Assembly: GCA_009838035.1 (NCBI GenBank)
Contig: VXSK01000003.1
Span: 83,661-147,660 of the forward strand
Source: Gammaproteobacteria bacterium
GTDB lineage: Bacteria; Pseudomonadota; Gammaproteobacteria; Steroidobacterales; Foliamicaceae
DNA length: 64,000 nucleotides
Direction of reading: 5' to 3'
Part shown: positions 15,173-23,677 of the stretch, one piece after another
Numbering within the stretch: the stretch's first letter is position 1
Layout of the letters: each line of letters starts with the position of its first letter
Program-made: the position numbers and the translations under genes
Notes under the pieces: generated by a model
The model's database searches: none
Seen by the model: the letters and a program-made list of their open reading frames with translations, nothing else
What the model was told of the DNA's origin: nothing

Positions 15173-15970
15173 TCAATCGAACACGTGGCCGCCATCCACG
15201 AAGATGGTCTGGCCGGTCATGAAGTCGCTGGCCGGGGAACAGAGAAACGTCAGTGTGCCCACCAGGTCCTCCGCGTATTCCCAACGCTGGATGGCTCTGC
15301 CCGCGGCGGACCGGTCGAGGACTTCCCCGGGATACAACGCGATGATGGGCTCGGTTGCGACCATGCCGGGGGCAAGGGCGTTTACGGTGATGTTGAAGGG
15401 CCCCAGGGCACGGGCCATGGCCCGGGTCATGCCGATAATCCCGCTCTTGGTGGCCACGTAATGAACGAGGTCCCCCGGCCCTGACCTGGACACGGTGGAA
15501 GTGAGATTGACGATCTTGCCCCCGCCGCGCTGTTTCATGGACGGTACCGCCAACTGGCTCAGCAGAAATGCGCCCTTGAGGTTTGCATCGAGAACCTTGT
15601 CGAACTCTTCCTCCGGAATGTCCACGAAGTCGAACGTGGTGGCATAGCCGGCGTTGTTGACCAGAATATCGATGCCGCCAAAGCCGTCGACGATCTGGTC
15701 CACGGCCTCCTGAAGCTGTCTTTTATCGCCAACGTCGGCAGTCAGGCCCAAAGCCTTGTGTCCCGCCTTCGTCAACACGTCGGCGGCATCGGCTACCTTG
15801 TCCGGCTTGATGTCAATGAGGCCGATGGCCGCGCCTGCTTCGGCAAGGGCCCTGGCGTAGTGACGGGCGATATCTCCCCCGCCCCCGGTGATCACGGCGA
15901 CCTTTCCGTCGATGTCGCCGGCGGACAATACGCTGGATGCATTGGGCGCCCTTTTTTCGTGTTCAGTCAA
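15173..15970 (-). CDS. Short-chain dehydrogenase/reductase (second of a pair)
   Basis: A 265-residue classical SDR that oxidises an alcohol or reduces a ketone with NAD(P). The nucleotide-binding glycine motif is TGGGGDIAR, followed by LVNNAG and the catalytic YVATK with a Ser in STVSRSG. I choose a TTG start at 15970, overlapping the end of the first SDR by eight bases, because upstream ATG codons would force a far longer overlap with that gene and add an unrelated 39-residue leader. It shares the ending TGQ-IFVDGGH-FD with the first SDR, so the two are paralogues that may act on successive or stereochemically different alcohols. Confidence 0.82.
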   Translation of the reverse strand: MTEHEKRAPNASSVLSAGDIDGKVAVITGGGGDIARHYARALAEAGAAIGLIDIKPDKVADAADVLTKAGHKALGLTADVGDKRQLQEAVDQIVDGFGGIDILVNNAGYATTFDFVDIPEEEFDKVLDANLKGAFLLSQLAVPSMKQRGGGKIVNLTSTVSRSGPGDLVHYVATKSGIIGMTRAMARALGPFNITVNALAPGMVATEPIIALYPGEVLDRSAAGRAIQRWEYAEDLVGTLTFLCSPASDFMTGQTIFVDGGHVFD

Positions 15971-16727
15971 AGATATGTCCGCCGTCCACGATGAAGGCCT
16001 GGCCGGTGACAAAGTCGCTGGCGGTCGAACACAGGTACAGGAGCGTTCCCACAATATCCTTGGGATGCGCATCGCGTTGAATGGCACGCATCCTGGCGTA
16101 CTGTTCGAAGACTTCCGGCGGATACATGCCGTCCATCTGCTCGGTACGGGTCAGCCCCGGTACCAGGGTGTTGACCGTCACCCCGTGATTGCCCAGTCCT
16201 TTGGACAACGCCCGGGTGAGACCGATGACGCCTCCCTTCGCGGCCACGTAGTGTGCGGCTTCGGCCACGGGGCTCCAGAAGGTAGCCGACGACACGTTGA
16301 TGATCCGGCCCCAGCCGCGCTCCATCATGTGAGGCGCGACCGCTTGGGCGCCGAAGAAGCACCCGCGCATGTTGACGGCCACGACCTTGTCCCATGCCTC
16401 TTGTGGCCACTCGTACCACGGCACCCCATGGGTTTGATCGGTGGTGCCGAAACCGGCGTTGTTGATAAGGATGTCGACGTGTCCAAACTCCCTGACGGTC
16501 GCGTCCACGGCCGCGCCAAAGGCGTTACGGTCCGTAACGTCCGTTTCCACGGCCCGTGCGCGCCCGCCCCCGGATACGATTTCTTCCGCCACGCCTTCCG
16601 CCTGATCGGCCAACACATCCAGCACCGAGACGGCGGCGCCCCGTTCGGCCAGAGCGCGTGCGTAGGCGGCTCCCAATCCCCTTGCCGCGCCCGTGACGAC
16701 AGCAACTCTTTCCGAAAATTCGTCCAC
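15963..16727 (-). CDS. Short-chain dehydrogenase/reductase (first of a pair)
   Basis: A 254-residue classical SDR with the cofactor motif TGAARGLG, the INNAG segment and the active-site YVAAK (with Ser in SSATFW), all at normal spacing. The start is GTG at 16727, four bases after the stop of the Rieske gene and preceded by GGAG at longer than usual distance; this gives the standard N-terminus a few residues before the first beta strand. Dehydrogenases next to Rieske oxygenases often re-aromatise cis-diols or oxidise alcohol products, which would fit here. It is followed by a close paralogue. Confidence 0.85.
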   Translation of the reverse strand: MDEFSERVAVVTGAARGLGAAYARALAERGAAVSVLDVLADQAEGVAEEIVSGGGRARAVETDVTDRNAFGAAVDATVREFGHVDILINNAGFGTTDQTHGVPWYEWPQEAWDKVVAVNMRGCFFGAQAVAPHMMERGWGRIINVSSATFWSPVAEAAHYVAAKGGVIGLTRALSKGLGNHGVTVNTLVPGLTRTEQMDGMYPPEVFEQYARMRAIQRDAHPKDIVGTLLYLCSTASDFVTGQAFIVDGGHIFD

Positions 16728-16731
16728 CGGA

Positions 16732-17805
16732 TTACCGTATGAACTCCGCTCCCGGATGTGCCCGCGGCTGGCTTTGCAAATAGTCGATATGGCGAGACAG
16801 GGCCTTGTCAATTCGGGTCAGGAGACCCGGTTTGAAATGGAGGGAGCGAAGGATGGGGATATCCTGCATAAAGAAGTCGACCTCCATGTTGATTACGAAA
16901 TCGGCCCATTTGGCCGCCTCATTAACCGCCTCGGACGAACCGTTGCCCTTGTCGGCTGCCGCGACAAAGTAGATTTCCGAGTAACCCGGCTTCGGAATGG
17001 TCTGGGCGGCAAAAAAGCCAAACCACTTGCCGTCAAGATCGCCACTCAGATAGAGGCAGTTGTTCCCGTAAATGCCCTGGTGATTGTTGTAGGGCGTTCC
17101 GTAGCGGTTGGTGGACAGGATGCGAAACTCGGCGAAGTGATCGGACCACACAATGCCGTTTTCCGGGTTGGCGTCTCTGAAAGTCATCTCGTGCACGGAC
17201 ACGAAGTGCTGAAAGTCCAGGGGATTGGTGATTACCATCCAGGGATCGAGGGGAAGTGCGGAGCGGTCCGGATCGTCGGGGAAGTAGTCCAGCTTGATGG
17301 CCGCCGTGCATAACTCGCTGTCCTCGTAACGCCTGGTTTCATCGACGTTGCGAAAGTCGGGCAGGTCCCACAATGGCTCTTCACCGTTGAAGGCAAAAAT
17401 GAGGCCCCAACGTTCCTGGCTGGGATACTCGAAAAGGCGAGCCGACGGGGGTGGCGGATCTCCCGCGCCGGTCTTGACGCAGGTGCCGGTGCCATCGTAT
17501 TGCCAATGGTGATAGGGGCAGCGGATACGGTTATCCACCACGGCGCCCTCTTTGAGATTGGCCCCCATGTGCACGCAAAAGGCGCTGAAAACGTGAGCCT
17601 GGCCATCGGGGCCCCGGAATACGATCACTTCGCCGTCCAGGAACGACCGTCCGACTATTTCGCCTTGTTTGGCTTCCGATGAAAGACAGATGGGATACCA
17701 GCTTTGACTGAACAGTCCATCATCGCCTTCGCGCCAGAACTCCTTGGATACGGGCCTGCGACGCTGTTGGCTACCGTCTTCAGAATGATCCGCGCGCGTA
17801 TTCAT
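16732..17805 (-). CDS. Rieske non-heme iron oxygenase, alpha subunit-like
   Basis: A 357-residue two-domain oxygenase. The Rieske [2Fe-2S] cluster is bound by Cys77/His79 (CVHMG) and Cys96/His99 (CPYHHW). The catalytic iron site is seen in NPLDFQHFVSVHE with His200 and His205. Such enzymes hydroxylate or demethylate aromatic or other unactivated rings and need an electron-transfer reductase, which is not encoded nearby. It is the first gene of the block and has GGGGAC before its ATG. No small beta subunit is present, which fits the single-component-oxygenase (homotrimeric) type. The substrate is unknown. Confidence 0.88.
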   Translation of the reverse strand: MNTRADHSEDGSQQRRRPVSKEFWREGDDGLFSQSWYPICLSSEAKQGEIVGRSFLDGEVIVFRGPDGQAHVFSAFCVHMGANLKEGAVVDNRIRCPYHHWQYDGTGTCVKTGAGDPPPPSARLFEYPSQERWGLIFAFNGEEPLWDLPDFRNVDETRRYEDSELCTAAIKLDYFPDDPDRSALPLDPWMVITNPLDFQHFVSVHEMTFRDANPENGIVWSDHFAEFRILSTNRYGTPYNNHQGIYGNNCLYLSGDLDGKWFGFFAAQTIPKPGYSEIYFVAAADKGNGSSEAVNEAAKWADFVINMEVDFFMQDIPILRSLHFKPGLLTRIDKALSRHIDYLQSQPRAHPGAEFIR

Positions 17806-17885
17806 TTTGCGTCCCCTGACTCTTCCGGTCCCGTTCCTGCCTGGAAGCAGGCTTATCGGAATTATGCATATACATCGTCGGTGGG

Positions 17886-18806
17886 CTAGAAGTGGTACTT
17901 CAGATTGAGGCCGAGGCTCAGGAACCTAAGGTCGTCGGTCATCAGCTTGTACCGCACCCGGGTGCCGCCCGGGCTGCGGGCGGACTCATGACTGCGCAAC
18001 TGGTCCCACTCGCGCTGGTGCTCGAGTTCTCCGAAGTCCGCCCAGCGGAGCTTGAGCCCGATGCTCAAGGCCTCGCGGAGCCGGTAATCCACGCCGGCGA
18101 CAAGCTGATAGCCGAATACCGTGTCGGAATGCCTGGCGTTGCCAATCGTGGTGGTCCCGGCAAGTTTTTCGTTCAGCCTGAGACCCTGCGGTTCGCTGCC
18201 GAAAGTGGTGATGCTCGCCGGATCGATGCGCCGCGCCCAGTGGTTGAAGTAATCGAGCGAAACCCGGGAAAACCCGGCGCCCACGCCAACGTAGGGTGTC
18301 AGCCGGGAATCCGAACGGAAATCGTAGTGCAGATTGGCGAACAGGCTGTGCGACACGGCATCGCCCAGCACGGCCTCCACGACCGCCAGTTCCTGCTCGC
18401 GCTTCAGACGCTGTATCGCGTCCTCGTCGGCGATCGTTACGGATTCGTCCGTGGAATCGTGTCCGACGCCACTGTAGAAGTACTCGCCTTCAAGCCGGAA
18501 GTTTCCCCGGCGGTATCCCACCGACGCCCCGGCGAGAATGCCGTTGCCGCCGTCATGCTCGAAAAACCAGAGTCCGGGCGCGGGATCGGCGCATCCGGGA
18601 CCTGCCGGATCCTCCAGGTAGGCCTCGCTGTTGATGAAGCCGTCGCAGCGGGTTGACACGTCGTTGTCGGTCATAGACGTATCCACGCTGGGCGCGGACG
18701 CCGCGCCGATTTCCAGTCCGAAATAAAACCCGTCCTGCGCCTGCGCCACGGAAACGGACGCCACAAGGGCCAGCGCGGCGAGCAGCAGCAAGAAGCATGC
18801 TTTCAT
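17886..18806 (-). CDS. Outer-membrane beta-barrel protein, OmpA/opacity-like
   Basis: A 306-residue protein with a signal peptide (residues 1-23, cleavage near AQAQ-D) followed by alternating amphipathic strands such as FYFGLEIGAA, ASVGYRRGNFRLEGEYFY, TPYVGVGAGFSRV and LSIGLKLRWADF. It ends in KYHF, the terminal aromatic residue recognised by the Bam machinery. The pattern suggests an eight-strand barrel with long outer loops; a Cys pair lies in the first loop. It lies 38 bases behind the 3' end of the tmRNA on the same strand and ends before the Rieske operon. It is probably structural or an adhesin; nothing points to a specific ligand. Confidence 0.78.
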   Translation of the reverse strand: MKACFLLLLAALALVASVSVAQAQDGFYFGLEIGAASAPSVDTSMTDNDVSTRCDGFINSEAYLEDPAGPGCADPAPGLWFFEHDGGNGILAGASVGYRRGNFRLEGEYFYSGVGHDSTDESVTIADEDAIQRLKREQELAVVEAVLGDAVSHSLFANLHYDFRSDSRLTPYVGVGAGFSRVSLDYFNHWARRIDPASITTFGSEPQGLRLNEKLAGTTTIGNARHSDTVFGYQLVAGVDYRLREALSIGLKLRWADFGELEHQREWDQLRSHESARSPGGTRVRYKLMTDDLRFLSLGLNLKYHF

Positions 18807-18844
18807 GTGTTACGCGCTCCGGGAAGAATTCACCGCGAAAGATG

Positions 18845-19197
18845 TGGTGGAGGCGGCGGGAATCGAACCCGCGTCCGCAAGCGCTACTGCCCGAGGCGCT
18901 CTACATGCTTAGCCGCGTCTTGATAGACGGTAATTCTCCGACGGGCAGGAATGAATTGCCGCTGTGATCAGCTAGCTCTTAACTCGTAATCGCCGATCGG
19001 TTCTACGAGCGATCCTGTGCAAGCGACGCTCCGGCCTGGCCACAGGAAATCCTGGCAGGAACGCTAGCGGTCAAGCCGCTAGAGCGTAGTTGTCGTCGTT
19101 GGCAACTATTGGGTTTGCAGGCGGATTAACGAGGAACCCTGCGCCTCGGCATGCACACCAAGGGTCTCACAGCCCACGTCGAAGCCGTGTCGCCCCC
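18845..19197 (-). ncRNA. ssrA: Transfer-messenger RNA (one-piece tmRNA)
   Basis: The 5' end GGGGGCGACACGGC and the 3' end GCCGCCTCCACCA form the alanine-acceptor stem with seven pairs including one G-U, and the T-arm reads GGGTTCGATTCCC. The reading frame for the tag lies at 19103-19071: GCC AAC GAC GAC AAC TAC GCT CTA GCG GCT followed by TGA, giving ANDDNYALAA, one residue away from the E. coli tag. Length is about 353 nt, normal for the one-piece form. The molecule rescues stalled ribosomes together with SmpB, which is not in the window. Confidence 0.96.
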
Positions 19198-19208
19198 GTA
19201 GATCGGCT

Positions 19209-19214
19209 ATTGTA
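19209..19214 (-). promoter_or_regulatory. Likely -10 element of the tmRNA gene
   Basis: TACAAT on the minus strand, 11 bases before the first G of the tmRNA. No convincing -35 hexamer stands at 16-18 bases, so the assignment rests on position and on match to the -10 consensus only. Confidence 0.4.
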
Positions 19215-19308
19215 CTGCTTTGCAACCTGTTCGAACGCCACCGTGCCCCGCTCTCTTCGCACTCGTCTGAAACGCCTGCTCCACATGACCGCGGGAGCGG
19301 GAGGGCCC

Positions 19309-20217
19309 ATGGTTGCAGGGCGCTTGCGCCGCCGGTTGTTGCGCCTGGCCACGTACTCTTCGGTGACCACCGCCGCGATCCTGGTGGTCATCAAGGCTTG
19401 GGCGTGGCAGGCGACGGACTCCGTGTCCCTGCTCAGCTCACTGGTGGATTCGACGCTGGACGTGCTCGGATCGCTGATCACGTTTTTCGCCGTGACCGTA
19501 TCGCTCAAGCCTGCCGACAAGGAACACCGTTTCGGCCACGGCAAGGCGGAAGGGTTGGCGGCGCTTGCGCAGTCCCTGATCATCGCCGCATCGGCGGTGT
19601 TCGTGCTGAAGGAGTCGGTGGAGCGGATCATGGCGCCCGCCGTCGTACAGAACGCCCCGATCGGCATAACGGTCATGGGGATTTCCGTAGCGATGACGCT
19701 ATTGCTGCTCGGAATTCAACGCTACGTTCGCCGCCAAACGGGTTCCGCCGCAATCGAGGCGGACGCCATGCATTACAGGACCGACCTGGCGATCAACCTG
19801 GGCGTTGCGGCGGCTATCGCGACAGCGGCCTGGCCCGGTGGCTGGCTGGCGGACCCGCTGGTGGCCGCAGCGGTCATTGCATACCTATTGTTCGGCGTCT
19901 GGAAGATCGCAAAACACGCGCTGGACATCCTCATGGACCGCGAAATTCCGGACCAGGACCGAGAGACCATTATCCGCCTGGCCGAAAGCCATCCCCGGGT
20001 GCTGGATATTCACGATCTGAAGACGCGCCACGGCGGCTCGAACTACATCGTGCAGTTCCACGTATTGCTGGACGCCGGTCTGAACCTGGCCGAGGCGCAC
20101 GAAATCCTCGACGACGTGGAGACTCGAATCCGCGCAGAGTTTCCCGGGTGCGAACTGCTGCTGCACCCCGATCCGGAGGGCTACAACGCCGGCCCCCGCG
20201 AATTCGGGAAGGCCTGA
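19309..20217 (+). CDS. fieF: Cation diffusion facilitator, FieF/YiiP-like metal exporter
   Basis: A 302-residue inner-membrane antiporter that exchanges zinc or ferrous iron for protons. The transport site is formed by Asp47/Asp51 (DSTLD) and His155/Asp159 (HYRTD), the same arrangement as in E. coli YiiP. Six helices are followed by the cytoplasmic domain with the zinc-binding HDLKTRH and LHPDPE stretches; FGHGKAEGLAALAQS between helices 2 and 3 is diagnostic. The ATG at 19309 follows GGGAGGG and aligns with the N-terminus of YiiP. Longer readings reach into the divergent tmRNA gene and are not credible. Confidence 0.92.
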   Translation: MVAGRLRRRLLRLATYSSVTTAAILVVIKAWAWQATDSVSLLSSLVDSTLDVLGSLITFFAVTVSLKPADKEHRFGHGKAEGLAALAQSLIIAASAVFVLKESVERIMAPAVVQNAPIGITVMGISVAMTLLLLGIQRYVRRQTGSAAIEADAMHYRTDLAINLGVAAAIATAAWPGGWLADPLVAAAVIAYLLFGVWKIAKHALDILMDREIPDQDRETIIRLAESHPRVLDIHDLKTRHGGSNYIVQFHVLLDAGLNLAEAHEILDDVETRIRAEFPGCELLLHPDPEGYNAGPREFGKA

Positions 20218-20226
20218 TCCGGCGCG

Positions 20227-21264
20227 CTAGACCTCCCGGGGAACCTCCTCGGAAAACAGCTCCCAGGTGCCGCGCGGTTCGATGCCGGCTTCCCAGCCGG
20301 TTTGCGGCTCAAGCAACTCAGGCTTGTCCCGTTCCAGCCGCTCCAGTACCACACGCGGAATATTGTCGAGCTCGCCCGAGATCTTGAAGCTGTGCATGCG
20401 GCCGAACAGGGCGCCGTCGCTCACCTCCGTCTGACCCATGCGCATCCACGGCCACCACGGCGACGTGCGCATGAAACCGGCGTGGAAGCGGGCCGAGGGA
20501 TTGCTCCGGTCCTCGAGCTCCGCTGCGGGAATATAGAAGACGAAGTGCTCCGAGGGATTGATCTTGGGTCCGGTGGAAGCCTTGGGCCAACCTTCGGGCG
20601 TGACCGGGTTGGTGTACTCGTGCGCGTATTCCCAGGCGAGCAGGTACTGATCGTGAACTTTTTGAAACGGCAGGATGAAAGGGATAACGCCCTCTTCGTT
20701 CATACGGGCGTCGGCCGCGTTCATCAGCGTGTTGTCGTCGGGGGCGCCGCCCATTGACATGCGTGGCATCTCCTGGGTCAGGCTGCCGCGCAAGCCATAG
20801 TTGAAGAAGGGAAATGCATCGACGCGCTCGCCGCTGTACGGGTTGTCCCAATAGTCGATGATTTCGCCGCTTGCGAGGTCGGTGAAATAGCCCGCCTCGG
20901 TACCCCGGATCCAGAGGTGTCCGTTCTCATCCATCTTGCATTGCATGTTTCCGCAGCCGACGTACCCGAACAGCGGCGTCAGCTTGTTCACGCCGATGCG
21001 TGCGAACTGAACGCCCTGGTAGCCGCTGTAGACCGGCTTGTCGGCATATGTGCCCCAGATCTTGCCGAAGGCGTAGAGATTGTCCTCGGGTTTTGTGAGG
21101 TCCAGGCCACCCCCCGTGTCGGGCGCGGCGGCACCCGCGGGTTCTTCCTCGCTGCCACTCGGCGCGCCACAGGCGGTGAGGCCCGCCGCGGCCATTCCAC
21201 CCAGCGCCCCGCCCATCAATGCGCGCCGGCTGACAACGCTCTTGAGTATCGAATTCATGAACAT
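20227..21264 (-). CDS. Tat-exported DUF1838-like protein
   Basis: A 345-residue protein with a twin-arginine signal (SRRALMGG) that ends in a lipobox-like LTACG (Cys32), so it should be folded in the cytoplasm, exported and anchored. The rest resembles the DUF1838 family: RIG followed by GYVGCGNMQC, a run of tryptophans in SPWWPWMRMG and the closing GTWELFSEE. Family function is not known to me; I recall it only as an uncharacterised domain. The start at 21264 follows GGGGGTGG; an in-frame ATG two codons later is equally possible. Its 3' end faces fieF with nine bases between. Confidence 0.65.
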   Translation of the reverse strand: MFMNSILKSVVSRRALMGGALGGMAAAGLTACGAPSGSEEEPAGAAAPDTGGGLDLTKPEDNLYAFGKIWGTYADKPVYSGYQGVQFARIGVNKLTPLFGYVGCGNMQCKMDENGHLWIRGTEAGYFTDLASGEIIDYWDNPYSGERVDAFPFFNYGLRGSLTQEMPRMSMGGAPDDNTLMNAADARMNEEGVIPFILPFQKVHDQYLLAWEYAHEYTNPVTPEGWPKASTGPKINPSEHFVFYIPAAELEDRSNPSARFHAGFMRTSPWWPWMRMGQTEVSDGALFGRMHSFKISGELDNIPRVVLERLERDKPELLEPQTGWEAGIEPRGTWELFSEEVPREV

Positions 21265-21294
21265 GGTCCACCCCCAATAGTTGGATTCCTGATA

Positions 21295-22551
21295 TTACGT
21301 GACCACCGGCCGGGCGCTCTCGCGCAAATCGCGTCCCGAAGCGCGCTGGAAAACATTGAGACCGAATTCCGGGGCCACAGCCAGGAAATGATCGAACAAG
21401 TCGGATTGCAGGTCCTCGTAAGCCTGCCAGTCCGTGGTTGCAGCAAAGCAATAGATCTCGATCGGAAGCCCGTCCGGCCCCGGCTGGAGCTGCCGGACCA
21501 ACGTGGTGCGCTCGGCATGCACCTTGGGATGGTTCTTGATGTAATTGAACAAGTAGGCTCGGAAGGTGCCGACATTCGTCAGCCGCCGCAGGTTCACCGC
21601 CAATTCTTCCGCTCCGATCCTGCGGTTGTAATCGCTCATTTCACGGTGCTTCCCGGGAATGTACTCGGCCAGCAGCTTGAATTTGGAGAAGCGCTTGATC
21701 TCCTCCTCTTCCAGAAAGCGCACCGTAGCCATGTCGATATAAAGTGCCCGCTTGATCCGGCGCGCGCCGTCCTCGCTCATCCCGCGCCAGTTCCTGAACG
21801 AGCCGGTGATGAAGTCCTGGGTGGGAATGGTGCTCAGGGTCTTGTCCCAGTTGCGCACGGTTACGGTGTGCAGCGCGATGTCGACCACGTCGCCATCGAC
21901 GTTGTGCGACGGCATTTCCACCCAGTCCCCGATCCGCACCACGTCGTTGACCGAGATCTGGATGCTGGCCAGCACCGACAGCAGGGTGTCGCGGAATACC
22001 AGAAGCAACACCGCCGTCAGCGCTCCCAGGCTGCTCAGCAGGAGCCAGACGGACACGCCGGTCGCGTAGGCCACGATCACCAGGCCGGCGACGATGTAGA
22101 GCACCAGCGAGACGGCCTGGGCGTAGCCCTTGAGCGGCAGGCGCGCGTGGCTGCCGGGCGTGCTATGCAGGTACAGGCCGGCGGCCTTGAGCACCGAAAC
22201 GCCGCCCGCGATCGCCGCCACCACCACCCAGGCAAAGGCCAATACGCCGAGCGCGCGGGTCCAGCCGACCTCCTGGTACGGATCGAGGAGGCGAACGCCG
22301 AAGAACAGGACCAGCGCCGGCGCCAGGTGCGCGAAACGCAGCAGCACCCGCGATTCCAGCAGCGCCGTGGCGAACGGGCCGGAGGCGGAGGACTTGAGCC
22401 GCCGGCGAACCGCCGCGGCAATGACGCGGCGCGCCAGCCAGTCCGCGATCAGCGCCGCCAGCGCCAGGGCCAAAACGGCCAGGGCCGCAGCCGCAGCCGG
22501 GTATTGGGCGAGCCAGCCCTCCGCGGCAGCCCGGATTTCGTCCGGGCTCAT
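21295..22551 (-). CDS. Mechanosensitive ion channel, YbdG-like (MscS superfamily)
   Basis: A 418-residue inner-membrane channel opened by membrane tension. Five N-terminal helices are followed by the MscS pore and beta domain. The segment IGDWVEMP, DGDVVDIALHTV and RNWDKTLSTIPT, then SFRNWRGM, matches the YbdG branch rather than small MscS. The start at 22551 overlaps the stop of the upstream ASCH gene as ATGA; an earlier ATG would add 44 residues over that gene. The cytoplasmic C-terminal half (residues 270-418) is charged and probably forms the cage. Role: emergency release of solutes at osmotic downshock. Confidence 0.88.
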   Translation of the reverse strand: MSPDEIRAAAEGWLAQYPAAAAALAVLALALAALIADWLARRVIAAAVRRRLKSSASGPFATALLESRVLLRFAHLAPALVLFFGVRLLDPYQEVGWTRALGVLAFAWVVVAAIAGGVSVLKAAGLYLHSTPGSHARLPLKGYAQAVSLVLYIVAGLVIVAYATGVSVWLLLSSLGALTAVLLLVFRDTLLSVLASIQISVNDVVRIGDWVEMPSHNVDGDVVDIALHTVTVRNWDKTLSTIPTQDFITGSFRNWRGMSEDGARRIKRALYIDMATVRFLEEEEIKRFSKFKLLAEYIPGKHREMSDYNRRIGAEELAVNLRRLTNVGTFRAYLFNYIKNHPKVHAERTTLVRQLQPGPDGLPIEIYCFAATTDWQAYEDLQSDLFDHFLAVAPEFGLNVFQRASGRDLRESARPVVT

Positions 22552-23021
22552 GCCTCTTTCGACGAATCCGGTCGCGGGTACAGCAGGCGGAACGACTGCC
22601 ACATGACGGGCACCTGCTCGTGGAACTCCTGTCCCCGGGACTTGAGCCACTTGCCCCAGTAGGCGGCATGAATCTTGCGCCACACCTTCACGTCACGAGC
22701 CGCAGGACCCTCGCCAGCCGTGTGCCGCTCGTTTACCTCGTCGAAAGCCAATTGCTCGCAATCATCCAGTTCGACGACGCAGCGCGGATGCATGTCGGCG
22801 TCCAGGAACACGATCCGGTCGCCGGGCTCGAGCAGTCCGCCCTCTTCCTCGAGAAGCTCAACCAGCGAATAGGTGCAGGTCTTCTGCTCCGAAAGCACCA
22901 GTGAAAGCAGCAAATCGCACATCTCATGCGTCGAGCCCAGCCGCCGCGCCACCAGGCGCCCGCCGCTCATCGGCGGCACGCCCGCCCCACTGGCTTTCTC
23001 GAGAAAATCTTCGACGTTCAT
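22548..23021 (-). CDS. ASCH-domain protein
   Basis: A 157-residue soluble protein with the ASCH fold, a PUA-like domain thought to bind RNA or nucleoside-like ligands; some members are small amidohydrolases of modified cytidine. Recognisable parts are SEQKTCTYS (equivalent of the GxKxxT strand), GDRIVFLDADMHPRCVVEL and the helix DEVNERHTAGEG followed by WRKIHAAYWG. It is translationally coupled (ATGA) to the YbdG-like channel gene. Nothing shows why the two are paired. The family assignment is fairly safe, the function open. Confidence 0.72.
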   Translation of the reverse strand: MNVEDFLEKASGAGVPPMSGGRLVARRLGSTHEMCDLLLSLVLSEQKTCTYSLVELLEEEGGLLEPGDRIVFLDADMHPRCVVELDDCEQLAFDEVNERHTAGEGPAARDVKVWRKIHAAYWGKWLKSRGQEFHEQVPVMWQSFRLLYPRPDSSKEA

Positions 23022-23101
23022 ATTGCTGCCGACAACGCTTGCTGGAGAGTTCGGGGAGTATACTCAAGCATGTGGCGGAAAAAGGCTTCCCGAGGTTCCG
23101 A

Positions 23102-23677
23102 ATGCGGTCCGTAACGGCATTGGGCGCAGTGGCCGTAGCCCTTGCCGGATGCGGCGGAACCGTGAACCTGAGCGCCAACTTTCCGGCGCCCATGACCCAG
23201 CGACTGCCGCTCACCGCGCAGGTGCAATACCCGGAAAGCCTGCGCGAGTTCTCGCACGTGGAAGAAGCGCTCGACACCACCCGCTGGACCATCGCGCTTG
23301 GCCGCCCCAGCATGCGCATGCTCGACAGCGTTCTCGGCTCCTGCCTGACGCTGGTGCCGGTGAGCGCCGCCGGACCGTCCCCCGACCTGATCATCGAACC
23401 GGAGATCATCCGCTTCGAACTGGGCGTGCCGGGGCGTTCCAAGGTGGACATTCCTGCCGCCTGGGTGGAATTCGACATCCGCATCACCGGCTCCGACGGC
23501 GCTCCCCTGACCCGCCTCAGGATTCCCGGCTACGGCGAGGGCTCGCACGGGGGCGGAGGGCTGGGCAGAAACCTCAGCGAAGCGGCCGAATACGCGCTGC
23601 GCGACGCTGGCGCAACGCTGACGCAGGAACTGGGCCAGGACACTGCTATCCTTGCGCTAATCGGGAGCCAATCATGA
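23102..23677 (+). CDS. Putative lipoprotein of unknown function
   Basis: A 191-residue protein I do not recognise. The N-terminus is a lipoprotein signal with lipobox ALAGC (Cys17). The middle is rich in short beta-strand patterns (TAQVQYP, PDLIIEPEIIRFELGV, AAWVEFDIRI), and the C-terminus is a helix with a glycine-rich GSHGGGGLGRN before it. This resembles the layout of small exported proteins that carry a DUF4136-like or similar strand-rich fold, without a firm match. The ATG at 23102 follows GAGG. It is coupled (ATGA) to the next exported protein, so the two probably work together. Confidence 0.62.
   Translation: MRSVTALGAVAVALAGCGGTVNLSANFPAPMTQRLPLTAQVQYPESLREFSHVEEALDTTRWTIALGRPSMRMLDSVLGSCLTLVPVSAAGPSPDLIIEPEIIRFELGVPGRSKVDIPAAWVEFDIRITGSDGAPLTRLRIPGYGEGSHGGGGLGRNLSEAAEYALRDAGATLTQELGQDTAILALIGSQS

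Noticed and set aside
19090..19308. Longer FieF reaching into the tmRNA gene
   Set aside because: Overlap with the tmRNA 5' end and lack of similarity to YiiP before 19309.
22684..23021. Search for a separate small gene under the ASCH gene on the plus strand
   Set aside because: The plus-strand frames here mirror the ASCH coding frame and have no recognisable protein or ribosome site.
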